This document shows, piece by piece, positions 1 through 4,901 of a stretch of DNA of 7,598 nt. Under the pieces are notes generated by a model. It made no database searches. It saw only the letters and a list, made by a program, of their open reading frames with translations, and was not told the DNA's origin. The stretch covers positions 1 to 7,598 of the forward strand of contig NZ_CABFLM010000091.1 of assembly GCF_901873365.1 (NCBI RefSeq). Reading direction: 5' to 3'. Positions within the stretch are counted from its first letter, which is position 1. Each line of letters opens with the position of its first letter. Source of the stretch: an uncultured Aggregatibacter sp. (lineage in GTDB: Bacteria > Pseudomonadota > Gammaproteobacteria > Enterobacterales > Pasteurellaceae). A program made the position numbers and the translations under genes.

Positions 1-72
1 CTTAACTTCCTTAACTTCCTTAACTTCCTTAACTTCCTTAACTTCCTTAACTTCCTTAACTTCCTTAACTTC
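1..72 (-). repeat. 9-bp coding minisatellite, (Glu-Val-Lys)8 or more
   Basis: Eight perfect head-to-tail copies of CTTAACTTC (plus strand) fill bases 1-72, and a ninth unit decays after CTTAA at 73-77. The array continues to the window edge, so the true copy number is unknown. On the coding strand each unit is GAAGTTAAG, Glu-Val-Lys. The unit is a multiple of three, so copy-number change would lengthen or shorten the protein without shifting frame. The perfect identity of the copies at DNA level suggests recent expansion. The encoded stretch is highly charged and could be an extended linker or helix. Confidence 0.95.
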
Positions 73-471
73 CTTAATATGAATAATTTTTGTATCATCA
101 CCAAAAAATACACCTGGATTACTAATAATTTCTATAGAACTCTCATAATCTTTACCTAATGACTCATATAAAGCTAGCAAAATACACTTGTTCTCATCAG
201 AGAGCAAAGGCATGACTACATTTTTTATTTTTCGCACCCTATTTTTTAAAATTTTAATTTTATTAACATGATCATTATCAAAGTGAGAAATGAATAAAAT
301 ATCTATATCTTCATTTTTATCGAAACTATTTGAAATTACTTTATCAATACCTTTTGATACTGAACCACAATCATACACAACATTAAATTTACTATTTTCT
401 GTTGAAAATGATTCACTATAAAATCCTCCCTGTCCTACAGGATAAAAAACTCTTTGCATTTTTATTTTCAT
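1..471 (-). CDS. Metallo-beta-lactamase-fold protein, 3' end outside window
   Basis: An open frame of 157 codons runs from the ATG at 471-469 to the window edge without a stop. The N-terminal half looks like a metallo-beta-lactamase (MBL) fold hydrolase: a VGQGGFYS segment (residues 12-19), the strand VVYDCGS (31-37), and the metal-binding motif SHFDNDH (62-68). That motif is the HxDxDH variant of HxHxDH, also found in ComEC-type MBL domains. Hydrophobic strands around it (DILFI, VVMPLL) fit the fold. Residues 134-157 are eight Glu-Val-Lys repeats. No signal peptide or membrane segment is seen, so it is probably cytoplasmic. TAGGTGA lies just upstream of the ATG; M5 is a possible alternative start. 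GC content is about 26% against 50-60% in adjacent cas4, and the gene occupies the place where cas1 is expected, so it looks acquired. The MBL fold is well supported by motif; substrate and role are unknown, and a defence or nuclease role is only a guess. Confidence 0.8.
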   Translation of the reverse strand, partial: MKIKMQRVFYPVGQGGFYSESFSTENSKFNVVYDCGSVSKGIDKVISNSFDKNEDIDILFISHFDNDHVNKIKILKNRVRKIKNVVMPLLSDENKCILLALYESLGKDYESSIEIISNPGVFFGDDTKIIHIKEVKEVKEVKEVKEVKEVKEVKEVK

Positions 472-475
472 AAAA

Positions 476-481
476 TCACCT
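476..481 (-). promoter_or_regulatory. Ribosome binding site of the MBL-fold gene
   Basis: AGGTGA is followed by four T residues and then the ATG at 471-469. It supports residue 1 rather than M5 as the start. The 47-bp gap between the cas4 stop and this ATG (472-518) is AT-rich and contains TATAAC, a possible -10 box, but no convincing -35 box and no terminator hairpin. Transcription could be read-through from cas4 or independent. Confidence 0.55.
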
Positions 482-518
482 ACAATATGGTTATAATTAA
501 GCTTATTTAAATATTCAC

Positions 519-1169
519 TCAATTCCCAAACATCTCCTCAATATACCCCACACTCCTATCCAGTTTCCCCAGCAACGCCGGCTGGCAGATTTCCACCAAC
601 GAGCAGGCTTTGCAGCGTTTGCCGTAGTCGGGCGGCGGGGTTTGTCCGCTGTTTAGAAGTTCACGCACGGCGGCGATGGTGGCGAGTGTTTGGGCGCGCA
701 GGTCGTCTGAAAACACGACGGGAACGCGGTGGCGGGTTTGCATATACCACAGCGCGCCCTCAGAGACGGTTTGCCCCGTCATTTCTTCCAAGCACAAGCC
801 TTGGGCGCAAAGCTGGATTTCGTCCATTGGGTCGGGTTTGGGCTTGCCACGTTTGTATTCCACGGGTTTCAGACGACCTGTTTTCGTTTCCACTTCCACC
901 AAATCCAACACGCCGCTGATGCCCAGTTTCTCCGCAGATACATGCACCGTCCGCTCAAAGCGCACGCCCTTGCGCGTTTCCGGTTCGCCCGAATCCACCC
1001 GCTCGTGCAGCGCCTTACCTTGCGCAGTCAAATAGTTCTCCGCCCACGCCTGCTCGTTGTGAATCAAGGCACATTGGCGAGGACAGAAGGCGTAGTGTTG
1101 CAGGGCGGAAAGGGGAATCAGGCGCGTGTCCTGATTTTCCCCTTGGGTTTTGGTTGAAAGTGCGGTCAT
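519..1169 (-). CDS. cas4: CRISPR-associated Cas4 exonuclease, type I-C
   Basis: This 216-aa protein has the Cas4 layout. FCPRQC (28-33) supplies the N-terminal Fe-S cysteine, and C186, C189 and C195 in CKACSLVEIC supply the C-terminal three. Between them is the RecB-type PD-(D/E)xK nuclease core: H55, D89 in GVLDLVEV, E104 and K106 in VEYKRGK, and Q119. In type I-C systems Cas4 works with Cas1-Cas2 to trim prespacers and select those with a correct PAM. The gene begins 12 bp after cas7c and has no recognisable Shine-Dalgarno sequence, so coupling to cas7c is likely. About 15 residues precede the usual LIPLSALQH start of the family, and their first codons coincide with a Haemophilus-type uptake sequence (1158-1166). 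GC is high (around 57-60% where counted), with a cliff to about 26% right after the stop. Cas1 and Cas2, its usual partners, are not visible in the window. Confidence 0.97.
   Translation of the reverse strand: MTALSTKTQGENQDTRLIPLSALQHYAFCPRQCALIHNEQAWAENYLTAQGKALHERVDSGEPETRKGVRFERTVHVSAEKLGISGVLDLVEVETKTGRLKPVEYKRGKPKPDPMDEIQLCAQGLCLEEMTGQTVSEGALWYMQTRHRVPVVFSDDLRAQTLATIAAVRELLNSGQTPPPDYGKRCKACSLVEICQPALLGKLDRSVGYIEEMFGN
700..711 (+). repeat. DNA uptake sequence, mucosa dialect (perfect)
   Basis: AGGTCGTCTGAA matches the 12-base mucosa-type neisserial DUS exactly. It lies inside cas4. DUS are bound by the ComP pilin during natural transformation and promote uptake of related DNA. Confidence 0.85.
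868..879 (-). repeat. DNA uptake sequence, mucosa dialect (perfect, inverted)
   Basis: TTCAGACGACCT is the exact reverse complement of the mucosa-type DUS. It lies inside cas4, 156 bp from the opposite-facing copy at 700-711. That is too far apart for the pair to act as a hairpin terminator. Confidence 0.85.
1158..1166 (+). repeat. Haemophilus-type uptake signal (USS) core at the cas4 start
   Basis: AAGTGCGGT is the perfect 9-base Hin-USS core. It is preceded by A and followed by C, A and a run of six T, which fits the extended Pasteurellaceae consensus (core, then N, R and six A/T). Read on the coding strand it spans the second to fourth codons of cas4, immediately after the ATG. Chance expectation for this 9-mer in the window on both strands is about 0.06. 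Confidence 0.65.
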
Positions 1170-1181
1170 TTTTTGAATATT

Positions 1182-2036
1182 TTAGAAGCCGTCGATTTCC
1201 TGCGGAGTTAAACCATCAAGGTTTTCCAGTTCGTAGCTGCCATCGGTATTCACTTTTAGGCTACCGTGCACTTTGGCGGAAGAGTATTGCCCTGCTTTGC
1301 TGTTGTGTTCCCACCAGATGAGTTTCAGCACCTGCATGCTGCCTTCGGGGCGGGCAGATGATGCGTCGCCTTCAAAGAGTTTGGTGAATACGGCTTTGAT
1401 TTTTTTGGCATCGTCGTCTGAAAAGCCGGTGCGCTCGGCAAGCTGCGGCGACATTGCACCGAAGGCAACGTACACGCCGTTATCGACACGGTGTTTCATG
1501 CCCATACGTGCATTTTTTCCTTCCTTTTCATCACTATCGACGCTCTTCACAATTTGGTTGCTTGTAATACTAATGGGCGCAACGCTAAATGCAGATTGAA
1601 TGGTTACCGGTCCTCGGATAGCGATTGAAACACCGCTTCCACCTTCATCCCCTTTGCCAAAAGCAAAAACTTGTCCGAATGCACGAACATCAAACCATTT
1701 CTGACAAGCCTGATTCTTGGTGTGATCTTTTTGCTTGTTTCCTTCAATTCCTTTTTTAACCTCAAAGGCTTTCTTACCTAAACCATATTCTTCTGATTCT
1801 GCACGACCTTTTAGACTAGTCATGCCGTCTGTTTTCTTTTCATCTGACTGCACGAAAATGCTTTCACCATTATCTTGTAGGCGGTCGCGAATTTTGCGTT
1901 TCAGGCACACATCAGTCATTTCACCATAATTTTGAAAATCGGCACGCGGGCGGTTGCCGTTTAGAGGGTCGCCGTTAGGGTTGGCGTTAGTTACTTTCAG
2001 AATTAAGGCAAAGTCGATTTTTTTAGTTAAAGACAT
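1182..2036 (-). CDS. cas7c: Type I-C Cascade backbone protein Cas7c (Csd2)
   Basis: This 284-aa protein has the diagnostic Csd2/Cas7 N-terminus, NANPNGDPLNGNRPR (17-31). It also shows family segments KWFDVRAFGQVF (113-124), RGPVTIQSAFS (141-151) and VDNGVYVAFGAMS (184-196), and ends near WWEHNSKAG. Cas7c is the RRM-like backbone subunit that oligomerises along the crRNA spacer, about six to seven copies in known I-C complexes. Length is normal for the family. GGAG at 2045-2048 sits eight bases before the ATG, 21 bp after the cas8c stop. The 5' half (about 1500-1990) is clearly AT-richer than the 3' half, which suggests recombination within the gene. The call is near certain. Confidence 0.98.
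   Translation of the reverse strand: MSLTKKIDFALILKVTNANPNGDPLNGNRPRADFQNYGEMTDVCLKRKIRDRLQDNGESIFVQSDEKKTDGMTSLKGRAESEEYGLGKKAFEVKKGIEGNKQKDHTKNQACQKWFDVRAFGQVFAFGKGDEGGSGVSIAIRGPVTIQSAFSVAPISITSNQIVKSVDSDEKEGKNARMGMKHRVDNGVYVAFGAMSPQLAERTGFSDDDAKKIKAVFTKLFEGDASSARPEGSMQVLKLIWWEHNSKAGQYSSAKVHGSLKVNTDGSYELENLDGLTPQEIDGF
1411..1422 (+). repeat. Degenerate DUS (10 of 12)
   Basis: TCGTCGTCTGAA differs from the mucosa-type DUS at the first two bases but keeps the GTCGTCTGAA core. It lies inside cas7c and could be a decayed uptake site or coincidence. Confidence 0.35.
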
Positions 2037-2057
2037 TTTTCATTCTCCATAAAAAGA

Positions 2058-2480
2058 TTAATTGGTTTCTGTTGGTTTGGCTTTGCTAGCTTTAGCTGCT
2101 TTACGTTTGGCAATTTCGCGGGCATTTTCCATTTTTTGGCAATGATAGCCCAAGAGAAATTCGCCACTTAATTTGTCATCACAAACATAATCATCCCTTT
2201 GGAAAAGCTCCATAATTTCACCAATAGCTTGCTTATAGAAATCTTTTCCTTGACTAGTTAGATAATTTTGATACGGCACCAATTTCTCACTTGCAAGGTT
2301 TCTCCATGTGCTATATGGCCTTTGTGCAAACTGTTGGAAATAACGTTCTGCGTTAGTCGCACGAGTAGGTGTTTTTTTGCCATTTTGTAAATATAAGGCA
2401 TACCACTCCATGCTTTCTGCTTGTGCAATTAATCGGCCATACAAATAATCGCGCGAGCGGTTTTGGGTATCCAAACTCAT
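2058..2480 (-). CDS. cas11c: Probable internally translated small subunit Cas11c within cas8c
   Basis: Type I-C systems are known to make the Cascade small subunit from an internal start inside cas8c. Here the ATG at 2480-2478 (Met561 of Cas8c, same frame) is preceded by CGGAGA, with GGAG at 2491-2494 and a ten-base spacer. It would give a 140-aa protein beginning MSLDTQNRSRDYLYG, just ahead of the conserved YLYGRL segment. Size and position fit known Cas11c proteins, which line the Cascade belly and stabilise the non-target strand and R-loop. A second in-frame ATG (Met590, before EWYALYL) would give 111 aa but has a weaker upstream sequence. Internal initiation is inferred from family knowledge and the local ribosome binding site. 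Confidence 0.7.
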   Translation of the reverse strand: MSLDTQNRSRDYLYGRLIAQAESMEWYALYLQNGKKTPTRATNAERYFQQFAQRPYSTWRNLASEKLVPYQNYLTSQGKDFYKQAIGEIMELFQRDDYVCDDKLSGEFLLGYHCQKMENAREIAKRKAAKASKAKPTETN

Positions 2481-4160
2481 AAGGTAAGTTCTCCGTTGTG
2501 ATAAATCGTGATGACGGACGCGCCAGCCTTTGTATAGGGCACAGGCGACGCCGATGTTTCTTTGCCATTCCCAGTTTTCGCAGCCATTAGGGTTACAGGC
2601 TGCCTGAAAACTTTGGCGCACCAAATCTTCAGGAATCGGCACGGATGTTCCGCCTGCGATAACAGGCAGAAGTCGGGCATAAAGCTGTTTTTTGAGCGTA
2701 TCGGACAGGGATTTGCCGTACACGGCTTCGGCAATGCTGTAAGGCGACGGGGGAACGAAAGCCCAAAGGGTTTTCTTTTTATCTGATTTTTTAGCGTTCG
2801 GTTGCTCAATACTGTAACGCTGATACCAAGAGAAATCGTCAATCCATGCATCCAAATTGGCAAAATAGTCGGCAGGCAGAAATTCTTGGTAATAAGTCAG
2901 TGCCATGCGCCCTGGCGTGGCAGAATCGAGCATAATCAGGGAGATTTGTTCGTGTGCTTTCAATTCTGCCTGATAGCCGTGCAGTTTCTTTTTGATAATT
3001 TGTGCAGCAGCACGCCCGATATTCACCGACCAATCGGGGGACGGCTGTTCAGATGATGTTTGCGATGAAAATTCATCAGGATTTTCAACCGCGCTTATGT
3101 CCCAGTTGTCCATATTCGCCCAATTCAGTTCGGCGGAAATGTCTTTCATCGGCGACAGAATAGGTTTGCCGCTGATTGCCCAGGCGACGGTAACTTGTTC
3201 ATTATTTCGTGCAGTAGTTTGCCTATCGATCAACCACCTAAGTGCGGCATGAGCCTTATGCGATACTTCAGCCGAAATTGTTGTTGCTTGGTTAGCTTCT
3301 TCAAATCGACCTAAGTAGGTAAATCCTTCCTTATCATTGGAAGAAATCAATTTTGCTTTGTCGCCTGAATAAAGCAATTTTGCGGGATGACTTTCACGAA
3401 TTTTCTGTTCATTCCCTGTTATTGTGCAAAATTGGCTTTTTAAAGTCTGTTGGTAATAATTTCCCCAACTTTTCTGGACTTCCTTATCCTTCCAGGTTTC
3501 AGGAACAAAATCACCAGGTATTTGCACTGACCAAACAACAAGGGCTTTTCGGATTTCAAATTTCCCTTGCTCCTTAGTTAAAACATTAAACAATTCAGGT
3601 TTTTGCTTGTCTTTGTTTTCCCTTTCAATCCAATTTGTCAGCAACTCGCCGTTATCATCTACGGGAATGACTTTTTCTTTTATCAAATCGGCTAATACCG
3701 TTCCCTTGTGAACATATTTTTGTATTGCCAATACCTTTTTGTTATCTATCGCTGCACACCATTTATCTAGCTGTTCTGCATACAGATTGAAAATCAAGTC
3801 TTCATGTTTGCTTTTTGTTTTTTTCTTTTTACCGTTTTTCCCTTCGATTTCTGTAATGACTTCTTTTTGATAAATCAGTCCCAAATCTTTTGCGATATAT
3901 TGCAAGCTATCCGCCAAAGCATGGGGAGCCAAACCGCTTGTCCGTCCCTCTGAGCTTTCCGTTACGGGCAACATGATAATCGGTTTATCGGTTAAAACCC
4001 TAGCTCCAAGAAACTTTCCATCTCCATCCAAAGTAATTTGAATATGGGCAGTTTGCGGGCTGTACCATAATGGTGCTAGTTTTTCTTTTTCCGAATCCGA
4101 TAAGTTTGGATTCTTCTCAATTTCGTTATACGTCCGATAAAGTTTCTGCATCCAGCTCAT
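2058..4160 (-). CDS. cas8c: Type I-C Cascade large subunit Cas8c (Csd1)
   Basis: This 700-aa protein belongs to the Csd1 family, the large subunit that recognises the PAM and anchors the crRNA 5' end. Family hallmarks are LAPLWYSPQTAHIQITLD (28-45), PVTESSEGRTSGLAPHAL (65-82) with the following DSLQYIAKD, SLIMLDSATPGRMALTYYQEF-type sequence mid-protein (split here by my reading only), and YLYGRLIAQAESMEW near the C-terminus, which belongs to the small-subunit module. Residues 108-118 form a Lys-rich insert encoded by A-rich DNA that includes an A7 tract (3818-3824). At 700 aa it is rather long for the family. AAGGAG (4169-4174) lies eight bases before the ATG, and the start overlaps the cas5c stop (ATGA), so translation is coupled. 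GC content alternates sharply along the gene: AT-rich at about 3300-3880 and 2060-2400, GC-rich at about 2520-3060. No frameshift or stop is seen. Confidence 0.97.
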   Translation of the reverse strand: MSWMQKLYRTYNEIEKNPNLSDSEKEKLAPLWYSPQTAHIQITLDGDGKFLGARVLTDKPIIMLPVTESSEGRTSGLAPHALADSLQYIAKDLGLIYQKEVITEIEGKNGKKKKTKSKHEDLIFNLYAEQLDKWCAAIDNKKVLAIQKYVHKGTVLADLIKEKVIPVDDNGELLTNWIERENKDKQKPELFNVLTKEQGKFEIRKALVVWSVQIPGDFVPETWKDKEVQKSWGNYYQQTLKSQFCTITGNEQKIRESHPAKLLYSGDKAKLISSNDKEGFTYLGRFEEANQATTISAEVSHKAHAALRWLIDRQTTARNNEQVTVAWAISGKPILSPMKDISAELNWANMDNWDISAVENPDEFSSQTSSEQPSPDWSVNIGRAAAQIIKKKLHGYQAELKAHEQISLIMLDSATPGRMALTYYQEFLPADYFANLDAWIDDFSWYQRYSIEQPNAKKSDKKKTLWAFVPPSPYSIAEAVYGKSLSDTLKKQLYARLLPVIAGGTSVPIPEDLVRQSFQAACNPNGCENWEWQRNIGVACALYKGWRVRHHDLSQRRTYLMSLDTQNRSRDYLYGRLIAQAESMEWYALYLQNGKKTPTRATNAERYFQQFAQRPYSTWRNLASEKLVPYQNYLTSQGKDFYKQAIGEIMELFQRDDYVCDDKLSGEFLLGYHCQKMENAREIAKRKAAKASKAKPTETN
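2597..2608 (+). repeat. DNA uptake sequence, simonsiella dialect (perfect)
   Basis: AGGCTGCCTGAA matches the simonsiella-type DUS at 12 of 12 bases. It lies in the GC-rich block of cas8c. Its dialect differs from the mucosa-type copies in cas4, which hints that this segment came from a different neisserial lineage. Confidence 0.75.
3933..3941 (-). repeat. Actinobacillus-type uptake signal (Apl-USS) core
   Basis: On the minus strand the sequence is ACAAGCGGT, the 9-base core of the A. pleuropneumoniae subclade uptake signal. It lies in the conserved Thr-Ser-Gly codons of the Cas8c N-terminal region (in GRTSGLAPH), so protein constraint may explain it. Taken alone it is weak evidence. Confidence 0.35.
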
Positions 4161-4894
4161 AATCCCAGCTCCTTGGCTTCATCTTCCACAGACTTGACAT
4201 TTTCGCCGCGCTTGAACGGTTTTTCAGGCTGCATTTTTCGGATAAATCGGGTTTTCAGACGGCCTTCTGTATCGTTGACACTTGGAAATTCAATCATACC
4301 GTTTTGCATATTCGCCATCCAAAAGCGGCTGACCAATTCGAGCTTTCCAGTTTCTTCGGGATAGCCAAAACTGTGGAACATCAGGCCAAAATCCAAATTA
4401 TCGATTTCATCGTAAAAGCCTGCTTTTCCATCTCGACTTGGGCTGCCAAACTCGCAAGGCTCGACATAGCCTTGGCAATCGCGCGTGCCGAGAAAAATAT
4501 CCTGCCGCCCGCCGCGTTCCAACATTCTTCTAGCAATGGCGATATGTTTGCCGAAATTGCGGTCGCCTGCCAATTCTTCCCAATGCTCATTCCATTCAAA
4601 ATGAGCTTCCACTTGGTATTCCACGTCCTGCAAAAAGGTGTAAATCGCCAAAGTGTTGCCGCCGTTCCAATCTAGCGGCTTGGTGGACTTGCTTTGGGTG
4701 CGGATGGGTTTCATCACACGGATGCGGTCGATATGCCAAATCAAGGTGGGTTTCCAATAAATACTTTTAACGATGCCTTTAATGGCTTCGTATGTCGGTA
4801 CTTGGTAGCTGAATTTTTCGCCGCCGATTTTGGTAACGGGGTCGGTAAACAAGGCTTGCCGCCCCCATACGCGGAAACTGATTTTGCTGTCCAT
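4157..4894 (-). CDS. cas5c: Cas5c (Cas5d), pre-crRNA processing endonuclease and Cascade subunit
   Basis: This 245-aa protein is the type I-C Cas5. In these systems it replaces Cas6: it cuts pre-crRNA at the repeat hairpin, stays bound to the 5' handle and caps Cascade. The catalytic residues described for the Bacillus halodurans enzyme, Tyr46, Lys116 and His117, are present at exactly these positions (Y46 in KSIYW; K116-H117 in NFGKH). Other family segments are FRVWGRQALFTDP (7-19), VPTYEAIKGIVKSIYW (32-47), GRQDIFLGTRDCQGYV (129-144) and GLMFHSF (170-176). The start is the ATG seven bases after the cas3 stop; its Shine-Dalgarno TAGGAG (4899-4904) overlaps that stop. The gene ends in an ATGA overlap with cas8c. 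It contains DUS-like sites near 4223-4265. Confidence 0.98.
   Translation of the reverse strand: MDSKISFRVWGRQALFTDPVTKIGGEKFSYQVPTYEAIKGIVKSIYWKPTLIWHIDRIRVMKPIRTQSKSTKPLDWNGGNTLAIYTFLQDVEYQVEAHFEWNEHWEELAGDRNFGKHIAIARRMLERGGRQDIFLGTRDCQGYVEPCEFGSPSRDGKAGFYDEIDNLDFGLMFHSFGYPEETGKLELVSRFWMANMQNGMIEFPSVNDTEGRLKTRFIRKMQPEKPFKRGENVKSVEDEAKELGL
4223..4234 (-). repeat. DUS-like site, kingella dialect (11 of 12)
   Basis: On the minus strand the sequence is ATGCAGCCTGAA, one base from the kingella-type DUS AGGCAGCCTGAA. It lies in cas5c only 19 bases from a perfect AG-DUS in the same orientation. Confidence 0.4.
4254..4265 (-). repeat. DNA uptake sequence, AG-DUS dialect (perfect)
   Basis: TTCAGACGGCCT is the exact reverse complement of AGGCCGTCTGAA, the AG-DUS used by many commensal Neisseria. 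It differs by one base from the mucosa-type copies in cas4. It lies near the 3' end of cas5c. Confidence 0.85.
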
Positions 4895-4901
4895 ATTGCT
4901 C

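Noticed and set aside
1..81. Short tandem array as a CRISPR array
   Set aside because: The 9-bp units are contiguous with no spacers and lie in an open reading frame.
700..879. Inverted DUS pair in cas4 as a terminator
   Set aside because: The copies are 156 bp apart and lie within the coding region.
1822..1833. ATGCCGTCTG as a meningococcal-type DUS
   Set aside because: The last two bases are TT instead of AA, leaving the core incomplete.
2477..2863. Minus-strand 128-codon frame within cas8c ending in an ATGA overlap with the Cas11c start
   Set aside because: It is an out-of-frame shadow of conserved Cas8c sequence; the overlap with the internal start looks coincidental, though it is the only such overlap there.
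3811..3840. A-rich tract in cas8c as a programmed frameshift or phase-variable site
   Set aside because: The A7 run is in frame with intact coding on both sides, and the heptamer is not aligned with the reading frame as a -1 slippery site.
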